In this document: piece by piece, positions 33,249 to 47,200 of the stretch | Layout of the letters: the number at the start of each line of letters is the position of its first letter | How positions within the stretch are numbered: the stretch's first letter is position 1 | Source: Polyodon spathula | Taxonomy: Eukaryota; Chordata; Actinopteri; Acipenseriformes; Polyodontidae | Length of the DNA stretch: 64,000 bases | Direction of reading: 5' to 3' | Assembly (NCBI RefSeq): GCF_017654505.1 | Contig: NC_054537.1 | Span: 68,900,145 to 68,964,144 of the forward strand | Translations under genes and position numbers: made by a program | Notes under the pieces: model-generated | Databases searched by the model: none | Seen by the model: the letters and a program-made list of their open reading frames with translations, nothing else | What the model was told of the DNA's origin: nothing

Positions 33249-34791
33249 TACTGTGCAAAAGTTTTAGGCAGGTGTGAAAAAATGCTGTATAGTAAGAATG
33301 CTTTCAAAAATAGACATGTTAATAGATTATATTTATCAATTAACAAAATGCAAAGTGAGTGAATAGAAGAAAAATCTAATACAAATCCATATTTGGTGTG
33401 ACCACCCTTTGCCTTCAAAACAGCATAAATTCTTCTAGGTACACTTGCACAAAGTCAGGGATTTTGTAGGCATATAGTCAGGTGTATGATTAAACAATTA
33501 TACCAAACAGATGCTAATGATCATCAATTCAATATGTAGGTTGAAACACAATCATTAACTGAAACAGAAACAGCTGTGTAGGAGGAATAAAACTGGGTGA
33601 GGAACAGCCAAACTCAGCTAACAAAGTGAGGTTGCTGAAGACAGTTTACTGTCAAAAGTCATACACCATGGCAAGACTGAGCACAGCAACAAGACACAAG
33701 GTAGTTATACTGCATCAGCAAGGTCTCTCCCAGGCAGAAATTTCAAGGCAGACAGAGGTTTCCAGATGTGCTGTCCAAGCTCTTTTGAAGAAGCACAAAG
33801 AAATGGGCAACGTTGAGGACCATAGACGCAGTGGTCAGCCAAGGAAACTTACTGCAGCAGATGAAAGACACATTCTTACTTCCCTTCGCAATCGGAAGAT
33901 GTCCAGCAGTGCCATCAGCTCAGAATTGGAAGAAAACAGTGGTAGCCTGGTACACCCATCTACTGTCCGGAGAAGTCTGGTCAGAAGTGGCCTTTAAGGC
34001 CAAGGCCAAGCGACTCAACTATGCACGAAAACACAGGAACCGGGGTGCAGAAAAATGACAGCAGGTGCTCTGGACTGATGAGTCAAAATTTGAAATATTT
34101 GGCTGTAGCAGAAGGCAGTTTGTTTGCCTAAGGGCTGGAGAGTGGTACACAAATGAGTGTCTGCAGGCAACAGTGAAGCATGGTGGAGGTTCCTTGAAAG
34201 TTTGGGGCTGCATTTCTGCAAATGGAGTTGGGGATTTGGTCAGAATTAATGGTCTCCTCAATGCTGAGAAGTACAGGCAGATACTTATCCATCATGCAAT
34301 ACCATCAGGGAGGCATCTGATTGGCCCCAAATTTATTCTGCAGCATGACAACGACCCCAAACATACAACAAAAGTCATTTAGAACTATCTTCAGCGTAAA
34401 GAAGAACAAGGAGTCCTGGAAGTGATGGTATGGCCCCCAGACAGCCCTGATCTCAACATCATCTAGTCTGTCTGGGATTACATGAAGAGAGAGAAGCAAC
34501 TGAGGCTGCCTAAATCCACAGAAGAACTGTGGTTAGTTCTCCAAGATGTTTGGGTCAACCTACCTGCCGAGTTCCTTCAAAAACTGTATGCAAGTGTACC
34601 TAGAAGAATTGATGCTGTTCTGAAGGCAAAGGGTGTTCACACCAAAAATTGATTTGATGTAGATTTTTCTTCTGTTCACTCACTTTCAATTTGGTAATTG
34701 ATAAATATAAACTATTAACATGTCTATTTTTGAAAGCATTCTTACTTTACAGCATTTTTTTACACCTGCCTAAAACTGTTGCACAGTACTG
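33246..34791 (+). mobile_element. Complete-length Tc1-like transposon, inactive
   Basis: The element is 1546 bp with near-perfect inverted repeats: left CAGTACTGTGCAAAAGTTTT, right aaaactgttgcacagtactg, extending inward past tagacatgttaatag and its reverse complement. A TA precedes the left end; the right side has been replaced by a (TG)n array. The transposase inside has lost its function through a deletion and nonsense changes. Confidence 0.93.
33668..34650 (+). pseudogene. Tc1-like transposase pseudogene with catalytic Glu replaced by stop
   Basis: The ATG at 33668 starts MARLSTATRHKVVILHQQGL. The DNA-binding region (SQAEISRQTEVSRCAVQALL and KLTAADERHILTSLRNRK) reads through to TAA at 33995, where a deletion has removed the linker after RSGL. 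The core continues KAKRLNYARKH, a TGA at 34056-34058, LWTDESKFEIFG with the first Asp (34077-34079), TVKHGGGSLKVWGCISANGV, and LQHDNDPKHTTK with the second Asp. A TAG at 34380-34382 follows, then WPPDSPDLNII, where the expected catalytic Glu codon is TAG (34464-34466). The C-terminal part, FLQKLYASVPRRIDAVLKAK, is preserved. Confidence 0.9.
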
Positions 34792-34803
34792 TGTGTGTGT
34801 GTA

Positions 34804-34861
<58 letters not shown>

Positions 34862-34862
34862 C
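34792..34862. repeat. (TG)n(TA)n(CA)n microsatellite at a Tc1 end
   Basis: The order from the transposon end outward is TG, TA, then CA units, a self-complementary arrangement. Confidence 0.93.
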
Positions 34863-36173
34863 ACTGTGCAGTATGGAATTCACATTGGAACTTGTAAATA
34901 TTGTGAAATTCATAATTAACTAACTTCAACATTCATAAACGATTTGCATTCATTTAAACTAAACTGCTTCTGTTGGGGCTTACTGCACCCTTGATCGTCA
35001 CTTTTTACATAGTAAAGCTGCACCTCAATATGTGCAGTATGACTTCGCTAAGGCATGGATATGATAGTTTTATTGCTACTGCCACCAGCGGCGTGGATAA
35101 GTCTTTAAATTTGAAAATGCAATTGAATAGCTTGATAAAAAGGAAGACTCATATAATTGTAGCACAAAACAAGTACACATTTATTTACTGCAGACTTTTT
35201 CCTGAAATAAACTGTTTCATTAACTAAAACAACTTTTTATCATGATTGGTGCACATTTATCAGCAGGAGAAGACACGTACTGTGTAAATTATGTAAAAAA
35301 TGCATAGGGAAGCAGACAAGTGCCATACATCATTACTCTGTGCGCTTTGTCTTTCAACATCATACTTGCAGTACCTTAACAAAGGAAAGTGCTTTTTCCT
35401 ATGTGTAAATGTGTTGCTGCTGTGGTGTCTTGCTTATTAAACTACAGAACATCAGATTCAAGCAAGATTAACCCTTTGCAGTCCATTTACTCAGCGCTTG
35501 TCAGACGTGTCAGGTCCAATTTATTTTCACAGGCGCTGTTAAATTTTTTTTTTTTTTTAGAGTAAAACAGGTTTAAAAGGCATTGAATCACAAAAGGACA
35601 CTGAGTACTGTATCTCCAGCCAAGCCCCACCCCTTGTTCACTATATTTTTCGCATACTTGTTTATAGACGTGCATACTGATAAATCCTCTCCTGATCACT
35701 CGATTTATCGCCAAACTCCTCAATAACGTGATCCAAGTCATTATTTTATTACTAGAACATCTCAAAAAGCTCAGTAAATGTCTGTGATATTCTTTGAGCG
35801 CTGGATGCAGAAGCAGCTATCTCCTTTGTTTATGTCCATGTTATCTCTGTAGTGTACGGGGCTATGAGATATGTCCTTTTTTTTTTGGGTTCATTGTAAT
35901 GTTGGATAAGGTTAATGTGGTTGGACAGCATTCAAGCAGGCATCGGTCCAGAATGTGAAATAAGTGGCTGTACCATGCCGGAAGGTGTGCAGTTTAAACG
36001 TAAATTTGTTTAGACAAACCTAATTTTATTGCAGTAAGTTACAACATCTGTGATTAAAGTTCAGTCAATTACGCAGTGGTCATTGTTTTATTTTCCAGTA
36101 AGTCTACCTACAGTATACACTGACTACAGTATTCCTTCATGTATGTCAGTGTTCAAATATTGGACTGGGAATA
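34863..36173. other. Probable intron, no recognised feature
   Basis: AT-rich sequence with a T run near 35540-35560 and no coding signal or named repeat. Confidence 0.4.
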
Positions 36174-36410
36174 TAGCGGCTCTCAAAAGTATTCACCCCC
36201 CTTAGACTTTTCCACATTTTATTGTGTTACAACATGGAATCAAAATGGATTTAATTAGGATTTTCTGCCACTGATCAATACAAAAAAAAAAAAAAAAAAA
36301 ACAATGTCAAAGTGAAAAATAAAATCTACTAATTGTTCTAAATTAATTACAAATACAAAACATAAAATAATTGATTGCATAAGTATTCACCCCCTTTTGC
36401 TATGACACAC
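36174..36410 (+). mobile_element. Tc1-like transposon 5' end fragment
   Basis: Contains ctcaaaagtattcaccccc, then acttttccacattttattg, gttacaacatggaatc and a second ataagtattcacccccttt. This layout is the leader of a common fish Tc1 subfamily. The transposase and right end are absent. An A run of about 18 bases lies inside. Confidence 0.7.
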
Positions 36411-36429
36411 ATGTTGTATTATATACTGC

Positions 36430-36790
36430 TGTTACAGATTCTGGCCTGTCCCCTATCGGTTTTGTTCAATAGGATGTTCTTGTTGTTCCTCCTGGGATAA
36501 AAACAAAGCAGTTTGTTGTTCTTCTGATTGACCTGTAGTGCATTTTGTGTTCTGATTTGATCAGCTGCACAGGTGCCTGTGAAAAAAAACAGGCAGGCCA
36601 AGAGAGCTGACAGGAACGGAGATAAGACAGGCTTGAGAAGAAAGGAGTAAATAAGAAAATAAAAAAAATGTAAAAAACAGAGTTTGTCTGTAGAACTTTG
36701 TGGATACTTTTATTGTGGTGTACAAATAAAACCCCATCAAAGCTGTATTTCAGAATTAGAGCTGTGAGTATGATAGGATTGCAACGATAC
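36430..36790 (+). mobile_element. Possible LTR-like block
   Basis: A T- and A-rich stretch ends with gtggtgtacaaataaaaccc and agctgtatttcagaatt, which resembles a polyadenylation site and U5 of an LTR. Upstream tgcacaggtgcctgtgaaaa and aacaggcaggcc are GC-richer. Boundaries are not fixed. Confidence 0.3.
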
Positions 36791-37070
36791 ATGATTTTTC
36801 ACATCACGTTATTACAAGCGAAACAGAAAATGATTATCATTTGGATCTAGAACTGATATTTTTTTTTCTTTTAGATAATTCTAAAGAAAGGAACAGTTGT
36901 ATTAATGTCAACAATAACAGTATAGTATAGAATTTCAAAGAAAAAATATGTATTTTACTGACTTATTCTTGTAAACTTCCTAAAAGGAATGCAATAATAT
37001 TTTATGTCGAGAAGTAAATGGACTACAACATTAAATACACTTTAATTTCAGTGAATGATGTATTGATGTT

Positions 37071-37501
37071 TGTGGCAGAGCAGAGCTCTGCCCTGTATAG
37101 ATTGGCAGGGACGGGGTTAAATTCCCCTCCCTGCCTGGGTTTATTGTGCTCAGGTGGCTGGGGGATTGATCTGAGTAATTAACGATCAATCAGCACCCAG
37201 CCACCTGACATAAAAGGAAGCCTCAGCTTCCCATTAGGGAGAGGAGGGAGCTGAGGAAACAAGCTGATGGTTGTGCTTGCTAGGTTTTTTTTAATTTTTT
37301 TCGGTATTTTCTGGTCCAGTGAAGGCATCGCCCAGCCTAGAAACCTTTACTTTGTAAGTTTTTCTTTGTGTGTTGTTATTTGTTTTTAAATACCTTTGTT
37401 TTGACCCTTGTGCCCTTTTATTTTATGTTTATTTGTTAACAAGTTATTTTTTTGAAATGCAGTCTGTCTCTGGGCCTCTAGTAACTCGCCAGCCTGTCAC
37501 A
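37071..37501 (+). mobile_element. LTR of a retrotransposon (431 bp)
   Basis: It starts TGTGGCAGAGCAGAGCTCTG and ends CAGCCTGTCACA. It aligns along most of its length with the inverted LTR at 47825-48232: shared cctgcctgggtttattgtg, gatcaatcagcacccagcc, a TATA-like gacataaaaggaagcctc, gtgaaggcatcgcccagcct and ctgtctctgggcctct. It is followed at 37504 by tggtgtaagaggtgggat, which resembles a primer-binding site for a leucine tRNA. This is therefore the 5' LTR side of a lost element. Confidence 0.82.
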
Positions 37502-37700
37502 TGTGGTGTAAGAGGTGGGATATTGCGCCTCCAAGAGTTTCTTCTGGGACCTTCATTTGTTTTTTTGTTGAGGCTCCTGGACCCTAAATGGGAAAAGTTT
37601 TGGAGAGCCCTGGTAATTTGGTGTTTTGGTGTAAATAAAGATTATTGTTTTAAATTTAAGAACCTTGTGCAGAATATGTGGCTTGAATAAGTGATGGTCA
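37502..37700 (+). mobile_element. Internal remnant after the LTR
   Basis: It begins with the primer-binding-like tggtgtaagaggtgggat (37504-37521) and continues about 180 bp without a readable gag or pol. Sequence then joins another LTR-like fragment, so most of the internal region is gone. Confidence 0.5.
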
Positions 37701-37960
37701 ATCAAGCCCTAGCCGCATGGTATATAATAGGGAGCCAGACCCTTTGTTTGGAGAGGAAGTTTGAAAGGAATGGAATGTCAATGTCCAGTAAAGGCATTGA
37801 GCAGCTTGGACAAGCAGAAGCATTATTTTGAACTGTTTGTATTGTTTTGTTGGAACCATTTATTTAGCCTGTGCCATGTTTATATGTTTCTGTTTATTTT
37901 GTGTTGGTTAATAATTGTGCACAATAGCACTTTCACTGTAGCTTTCCTGACTGAATCTCA
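37700..37960 (+). mobile_element. LTR fragment of a related family
   Basis: It contains ggtatataatagggagcc (TATA-like), accctttgtttggagagg, cagtaaaggcattgagcagc, a T-rich stretch and ggttaataattgtgcaca then agcactttcactgtagc. The order parallels the LTR copies at 37071 and 23900, but sequence is diverged. Confidence 0.5.
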
Positions 37961-38587
37961 TTCTGATGCTACCCTGATGTTTTCACAAAGTAAAATATTA
38001 TCAATATATTAATTTATTCATACAGGGAGTGTAGCATATCAGAACTCTTCATTATAAGTACTTGTCAGAGAAAGAAGGTAATCGAGTGTTTAAATATTGT
38101 AAGATCATAAATACAAACTATTTGCATTTTCTTTACACATTTATCAATCACCTTATTAATGACATTTCATGAAAAGCAGCGAATATTACATTATATAAAT
38201 ATAGGTCAGTCCATGTCAGATCAATCACCCTTGAATCCAGAGGTTCATGGATATTGATATGAATATGTATTTATAAGTGAGCTCCCCAAAGTTATTGTAT
38301 TGTTTTATTGGGACTTTCACTGGTATCTGATTGATGACTCTTTTCTTTTCTCATTTTAGTTTATTCAGCGAGACAGGTTAATAAATTACATTTAAAAAAT
38401 AAACATAAATGTTTCAAATTACTGTTTCTTATATTACATTTCATTTAATATTAAATGAAACGTAATACAACAAAGAATGGCAACCTGAAACAAAAGATTA
38501 TAAAAATAATTGTAATTATTAATTACTGACAAGTATTTTTATAATGATTTGTTTCTGGTTGTCATTCTTTCTTAATAAACTTCCAGC

Positions 38588-38588
<1 letters not shown>

Positions 38589-38656
<68 letters not shown>

Positions 38657-38661
38657 TATTA
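38589..38661. repeat. (ATT)n microsatellite
   Basis: About 24 ATT units with one interruption near 38650. Confidence 0.93.
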
Positions 38662-38939
38662 TCTGTTCTGCAGCATTATCAACCCTAGACAGTTAGGAAT
38701 TCAAAAGAGCTTAAGGGAAGATTTCAGGCAGTTGAGTGCAGAGTACTTTGTCAAGTTGTGTGTGCTTTTCTTCTTTATTTATAAATGGTTTCTGTTATAT
38801 ATTGATTATGCTGCTTTAGTAGTGACTTCAATATATGCATACTACATGTTTTGTAGGTTTGAAAGTGCTGTTGAAAAAAGTTATTGAAGTTTTATTGTAG
38901 TTTTTAATTAGAAATTTGTGTGACTTTATTTTCCCCTAA

Positions 38940-39043
38940 GAACGATGTTATTAGAATAATCGAAAATCGTAATCTGGATTATTTTCAAATATCGAATTGA
39001 TAATCGAATCGACTTGTAAAAGTGATAATCACACATCACTACT
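38940..39043. mobile_element. Possible hAT terminus
   Basis: The sequence cgaatcgacttgtaaaagtg followed by ataatcacacatcacta has the reverse complement TAGTGATGTGTGATTATC, resembling hAT ends with TCGATTATCAATTCGA blocks. A start-like aggattgcaacgatacatg at 36775 might be the opposite end, with LTRs inserted between. Both assignments are weak. Confidence 0.3.
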
Positions 39044-39069
39044 TGAATCCTTTTAGTACTAGTCTGCTA

Positions 39070-39818
39070 TACCACCTTAGTTATTTGGTCACAGTGATAG
39101 TCGTTATGTTTGGAGAAAGTCTGGTGAGGCATACAAAGAAAAGAACACCATACCTACTGTCAAGCATGGAGGTGGTAATATCCTTCTAAGGGACTTTTTC
39201 CTCTAATGGCACAGGAAATTGGGTTCCAGTACACTGAAAAATGGATTCGACAGCACACCAAAACATATTGGCCAATCATCTGAAACTCTCCACTACAAAA
39301 CTTGTTTTAAAGCACAACTGGACATTCCAACATGACAATGATCCAAAGCACACATCAAAATCTACTTCAGAATGGTTAAAGAAGAAAAAAATCAAGGTTC
39401 TGCAATGGCCTAGTCAAAGTACTAATCTAAATTCGATTGAGAATCTTTGGAATGAGTTAAAGAAGGCTGTGCAAAAGAGAAGTCCACAGAATTTGAATGA
39501 ACTACAACAATTTTGCGTTGAAGAAAAAAATCACTAATTGACAAATATCCTAATGATTTAAAATAGGTCATTATTGCTAAAGGTGCCTCATCTAGCTATT
39601 AATTTTATTTTCCTTGTCAGGTTATGAATACTGTTGAATTAGCATTTTTGGAGTTTTGCAAAAAAAATTGCTGAAATAAATGATGGTAGAATCTATTTCT
39701 TGGACGTCTACAAAAGCAAAACTTTTGCTACAATAGATTTTTCCCATAATTATTTGTTTTCAAGAAATTTCTAGAAATTATAAATTTTCATTGGGGTATA
39801 TACACTTGACTACAACTG
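39070..39818 (+). mobile_element. 5'-truncated Tc1-like transposon with transposase remnant
   Basis: It begins inside the transposase at LFGHSDSRYVWRKSGEAYKE (39080). TVKHGGGNILL, a stop, FQHDNDPKHTSKST (second catalytic Asp, about 39330) and LNSIENLWNELKK (catalytic Glu, about 39440) follow. The reading frame ends at the TAA after QQFCVEEKNH (39537). The 3' terminus gggtatatacacttgactac then aactg marks the right inverted repeat at 39818. The N-terminal half and left repeat are absent. Confidence 0.85.
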
Positions 39819-39828
39819 TGTGTGTGTG

Positions 39829-39901
<73 letters not shown>
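39819..39901. repeat. (TG)n(TA)n(CA)n microsatellite at a Tc1 end
   Basis: TG units directly follow the transposon terminus, then about 30 TA units, then CA units. Confidence 0.95.
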
Positions 39902-39903
<2 letters not shown>

Positions 39904-40171
39904 ATTTGGAGGCTTTAGGACCCAGGTGTTAGTCACATAGACTCCATCTTTACAAAGGTAACTAGGTTAATTGACTAATTAATGGGGTAAATGCTGATAG
40001 GCTTGGGGAATAAAAAGGTCACAGTTTGGGTGTTCACTGATGGTGGTTTGGAGAAGAGAGTTAGGAGAAAAATGAGCAGTGGAAAAGTATGTTGGACAAA
40101 GAAGTATTTTGTGGTTAACAAAGGTATTGGTTTTGAAAACAAAAGTGCTGGATGGTGCTGGACATACATGA
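39902..40171. other. Unassigned stretch between two Tc1 remnants
   Basis: It contains ggggaataaaaaggtcac (TATA-like) near 40006 and no readable protein. It may be a partial LTR, unproven. Confidence 0.3.
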
Positions 40172-41578
<1,407 letters not shown>

Positions 41579-41735
41579 GTGCAACAGGCTGGCCGTGAGT
41601 GATGACATCAGGCCAGAAGCAGGAACAAAAACACAGAGGTAAGGTACTGCAGTGAAAAGTCAACTACTGAAATAAAGACATGTCCATGTCGTTCTCCTTA
41701 AGTTGGCCAGGTTTAATAATGAATGATAACATTGT
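41579..41735 (-). mobile_element. LTR end fragment
   Basis: On the minus strand it ends with gttcctgcttctggcctgat followed by gtcatcac, the same closing segment as the LTRs at 21777 and 44162. The remainder up to about 42350 is GC-richer and may be part of the same or another retroelement, not resolved. Confidence 0.45.
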
Positions 41736-44161
41736 ACCAAAACACTGGAAATATTAATACCTCACTGAAAATTCAGATTTCATCGCTTGTATGTACAAGT
41801 AATCTCATTGACATCGATCGTGCAACATGTGGATCAGAGGCATCATTTTCTATGGGGCAAGGTGGGCCGTTAGTTGCCCTCCCCGAGACGACACACAAGG
41901 CGAGCACTAGTCTTGTCTAACGAGACGTCCCGCTCCAGGAACCTACTACACTATGGTAACCCTCTATACGTGGTAGGGATCAACATCCCTCAAACTAACC
42001 TATTGCTATTGCTCCTGAAGTACTAGCCTCCCAGCAACTCTGAGTCATTGTGACAGTTCTGGCTGAGCAGCCTTCATAGGCACCATCTTGCAGTCAAAGG
42101 GTTCCATAGTAGTTTTCCTGCAGAGCGGACGCTCTCCTCCTTTATGTAAACAAAGCAAGCTTTCCCTCAACGTCTGTCTGTGTAGCAATGGCCTTGCAGC
42201 AGCCCGAAGCTGTAGCACAGACACTCTCCTCAGCTCTCCCGATCAGCTCAGCGCCGGGCAGCCCACCAGCTCAATTAGTTCCTTAGCAACACATCTCCTG
42301 TTGTGAGTCCCAGCTGCTTCCCTGGAGGCATACATGCATTGTTGGACAGCATACAAATGTGATAAACCAATAATCAGGCTTCAGGTTTTATAAAAATGCA
42401 CTGTAAATCCAGATTATCCATATATCAGACAGTGCAGCAGTTATTTTACACATCAGAGCTCTCTGTAAAGAATAAAAGTTTCAGTTTACACACTTGATAA
42501 TTAGGAAACTGGTTGGAGTCTGTGCATCCGTTCAGTGGCGAATACAAAATTCACTTGATTAATTAAATTCTTTAATCGTGACTCTGCAGAGTAAACACTT
42601 ATTTTTCAATGGACAGTAGGTATAAAATGATCAGATATCTCTTTAAAACAAAAACACCAATGCAAGAGACAAGGGATTTCATTGATGGTTTATTCATTAG
42701 CCTTGTTTTGTTTTCTATTTTTTTTTTTTTGGAGGAGGGGGAATTTATAACCTTTAAAATCTTTAAATGGATGAAGGCACCAGGCAACATATTTGTCTTC
42801 TTGACTAGCCGAACTGAATACTCATTTGTTTTTTCATACATAAGCCCAGAATTAGCATTAATAAGCCACATTACACTCTTTTCGTTTAGTCATGTACATT
42901 ACTCATCATACTTTATGCTTTACATTAGGCCTTCATGGATACAAGGTGTTCCCGCATGTGGTAGACAGTTTGGTAGTTGACCTTGACTTTTGTTAGTGCC
43001 CTTGCCTTTGGCTTGACATGGTAGACACCAGTGTAGTCAAGCCGGCATTAACTTAAGAATCTTTACCAACTTGTTATGAAAATGCTTAGATAGAGTCCGA
43101 CCCTTCTAATGAAGCAATCTCTTTTCTATGGGGGATATCAAATTAGTCTTCCTGCACCATGCTAATGACTTGGCACTAGGACCAAAAAAAAATCAGTGTC
43201 TGATTCCCTACGTGACACTTTTGTTGGTACTCGAATCAGTCTCCGATAACGATTAGCGCATTTTAAATGTTTGCAGAGTCAAGAGTCACACACATCTCCC
43301 GCACAATTATCTGATTGTGTCAGTTGACCTTGTGATGCAATAAAGAACATTAGGAACATATATTACAAACTACAGTACTACTTTAAGAAGGCGACTGTGG
43401 ACATAAACACAGGTTTAAAGCTGCTTTATATATTGGTAAGTGCAGAGACCTGGGGACTGGAATGAATGACTGCCCTTGCAACTGGCTTAGTATGGCACTT
43501 TGTGCCGTGGGGGTAACATTGTAAATGGTGACAAATAAAAAATAACTGAACATTTGTGTGGTTCCTAATGTTCTTGGATGCAGAGCTCCAGAAAAAAGTA
43601 ACGGGGGAAGAACGTGATATACTATACAGGGCATTGTGGTGTAAAAAAAAATGGAAAAAAAACATGCACCATAAAAATAACCAAAACATTAAAGACACTA
43701 TTTACCCACTAGATAGTTTCAAAACAAGCCAAATTTACCTGGAAAAATGACAATCTGGCAGCACTGATCAAGGGGGAGTTGCCTAAAAGTCTCATGTGAG
43801 ACGCATGCAATACCTATGTTATACCTAAATGTAAAAGGTAAATGTTATTCAAAGTTCAATGTACAAATAAAACATGAATTCAGATCATTTTTGTTTAAGA
43901 AAATCTATATTATAATTGGCATTCCAGTACTTTTAGATTTTTTGCAAAAGCATGCAATTAAAAATGCACATTCTTTATCCATGGCTTATAAAAAAAATAG
44001 CACGCTAAATCTGTATAGTGCACCACATCCACAGTACCCAGTGACCAGGTTATTATGTCAGTATTGTAAATATCACAAAGGTTGTTTTTTATATCACTCG
44101 TGGTAGAGCCCCATGTGTTTTCTTGGTAGATTTTTTGCGTAAGCCCTGCAGTTTCAAGGAG
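41736..44161. other. Mostly unassigned intron
   Basis: 41860-42320 is GC-rich relative to its surroundings and contains no recognised protein. 42400-44160 is AT-rich with no feature I can support. Confidence 0.35.
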
Positions 44162-44597
44162 TGTCATAGATAGCTCTGTAGTGACGTCAGGCCAGGAAGT
44201 AGACAGACAACAATACTGGGAGTGAATGCCCTGTTGCACAGTTTATTATAAAAAAAAAAAAAAAGATTTAAACACAAAGCACTGAACAAAACAAAAGGCA
44301 TTGGCCAAAACAAATAGACTAAAAATCATGGAACAAACAAGTAAAACCAGCACGGGTAGCAATTGTTTTTAGTTTCTTTATATCAAAACTCATGCCTCTT
44401 ATTCTGCCTCTGAACACATTAACCTCGCTCAGCCACAGCTGCAGGTTTTTATACATGTGACCGTCTCCAAATTAGCAATACATTAGTTAATCTGGAGATG
44501 GTCACATTCTACACGAGTTTAGCAAGGATGGGGAATTGTAACCCTGTCCATAGTGTACAAATCCAGAATTCGCACAATGGAGGGGCACCCCGCCACA
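44162..44597 (-). mobile_element. Solo LTR, 436 bp, with GGAG target duplication
   Basis: On the minus strand it starts TGTGGCGGGGTGCCCCTCC and ends GAGCTATCTATGACA, giving TG...CA ends. GGAG is present on both sides (44158-44161 and 44598-44601). The closing part (ggcctgacgtcac) is shared with LTRs at 21777 and 41579. An A run of 15 near 44250 is internal. There is no attached coding region. Confidence 0.75.
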
Positions 44598-44601
44598 GGA
44601 G

Positions 44602-47200
44602 GCATGGACCTATCCCTCACTCATCACACACAATAAAATAATCCCTAACCGTAACATTAGGTTTGATAAATAGGAACTTCATTCACCAGTGGCTACCAAT
44701 TCCAATTGATGTATTCTTGTTCTTGGAGCTCGTATACGATAGATAGTAAAATTAATGACATGATGTTATCGCCCTTAATGACTGAGCTATGTTATTTAAT
44801 AGATTTCAAGAAGCCTTTGTCTAAAGAAAGACTCTAAAGTGCATTAACAGTACCCTCTGAAATGTAGTGTCTGTGATTTTAAGATTTGATTCTGAAGTAG
44901 GGAGTAAAAGTGATCTACATCAGGCAGTTAAATCAGGCCAATCTAAAACTAGAAATGCCATGTGTTGTCTGATTAAATTCTTCCCGTGCACATATGGTTT
45001 ATAAGCATACAATCTGGATAAGGTTCTGTGTTAGTTAATTCATTTAAATTAATTTGGTACATATTTTGCCAGGGTTTTTCAGGAAGCTAGTGGCTAGTGG
45101 TCTCTTATTGCTTTCAAGTTACACATTCCTGAAACTCACTAAGATAAACTAAATCATACGCTGATACATAATACAAGTCAACATAATAATGACTGTTATG
45201 AGTGATGTTCCAGATCATTAATCTGCCTATGAAATGGTCAGCTATTGAGCTGTAGGGTTTGAAAAAGCAGCTGCCCTGAGGAGAACTCTCTGTTTCTATA
45301 GTCAGACAATACTGCAAGGCCAAATATATGTTCCAATAAGCAAGTATGGTTTACTTTACAATAAACATGTAGTCACTTGCCATCTATTATAGGAAACAAA
45401 TGCCTCTTACATTGTAAGCTTAATAGCAAGTACACTGCTGGTATCAATAGGTTTTGTAAATGATTGGCAGTTGATTATATTAGATAGTATCCCTTTCCAT
45501 GTAGAGATAAGATACCACTCCCAGCTATATATGCAAATAAAACATGCATACAGTACATGAGCTGTATCTACTAAGTCATAAAATAAACTGTGATAGGATG
45601 GCTTGGTGCTGATGTCCCCAGTCCAGGACTAAATCCGACTGCAAGCTAATACAAAAAAAAGACCTGCAAACTGACATTGGCTTGGTAGATGTTTAAAAAG
45701 TCAGACCAAAAACAGACCATGTTTCAGACATTGAAAAATTGAAAATATGTCATCAATCCACTCTCAAATCTTCTCAATGTTTCTTTTTGAATTTGCAAGC
45801 TAAATTTATCATTTGTGTTGTCACTGGTCTGTAGTAAAATGGCTAAAATGCCTATTCCCATGCCTGAAAAAAAATGTGCGTATTAGTAAAATTGAAGTTC
45901 GTGACCAGATTCAGATTTGTATAAACAATGTGGATGGAATATGCAAAGACATTTTTACAAAGATTTTTTAGCAGAAGTCAAAAAGGATCCGCACACTGTG
46001 TGATCCAGAGAGTGGAGACAAGGAAACCACTAGACAATCAAAGTAAGCAAAAAATATAACATTATTTTATTTGACCAAAGAACAAGCAAATAAAGTGTTC
46101 AGTGCAAGTGAAAACGTGTTGATCATTTGACCATCTTCAGTGCTGTGCTCAAAGATTTTTTGACACAAAGAACTAGTGCTCCTTTTCATAGACATTTCAT
46201 TGAAATTATGTTGCTGAAAAAAAGAATAATGTTGTTCCTTATGGGGTGCCTTGTCTTTTTTTTTTCCACATTTAACCTAAATCTTGTATTTTTTCCCAGA
46301 TTTATTAAATCTTGTATTTTTTCCCCAGATTTATAAATGTTGTGAAAATAGATTTTTTTTTAACGTGTACATAAAACATTTAGCAAGTTTTCAACATTTA
46401 AATGCTAAATCTTCATTTTAAAAATGAATATATTTTCTTATTAAACATTTATTTAGTTTGCAAACAAATCTGGATTTTGTGAACTTACGTATTTAACTAA
46501 ATCTTAAATCTCTAAAAATATTTAACATTTAGCTACATATTTAACTGGCCAGCTAAATCTGGAGTTTGTATGCAAATTAGATCTGTCTGCTTTGTGCTTT
46601 ACGTCAGCATTCTTAGGAGGGGCCGGTGAAATACTGTATACTGTAAATCCAGAAATACCTGCGGCCAAAATATTTGACGAATCAAACCCAGAAGACCAAT
46701 TTCGCTCCAGAAAATTGTTGCCAACCTGTTGTCCTGAAAGTTATATACTACTTCATAATACTGTATGCACAACATGAAGACTTGATGATGGTTAATATTA
46801 CTGTATGTGCCTTCAAAAAAATTTTAAAAAATAAAACATTTTGTGTATTTACACATAGGCTAACGTAACACAAGTTATCACAGAAAAAATGATATAAAAA
46901 AACAATCAAAACTTTCTAATGCAAGAATAACACAAACAACTTCAGATACATTTCAAGTGCTGTATGCAGTGTATAGGCCTACTAGTGCAATATTAACTCC
47001 AAAACAGAACTGAATGCACATTCTGATATCATAGTAAATCAACAGAAATACTATTAGAAAGTGTTTACCAAAGTTAAAACAATTATAGAGAGTGAAGTTG
47101 CTGCTGGTGTAAAGGCCACCGTACACAGAACACATTTTTGTCTTAAGTGATAGAATGGCAGGAGGAGGACTGCCGGTTTAATGTGCTTGTGCAACCCTTG
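44602..47200. other. Unassigned intron with a motif-repeat zone
   Basis: At 46279-46330 a 28-bp unit (aaatcttgtattttttccc then agattta) is duplicated in tandem, and 46380-46560 is full of aaatct/taaatctt words. This may be an AT-rich DNA transposon family. No gene is recognised elsewhere in this stretch. Confidence 0.35.
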
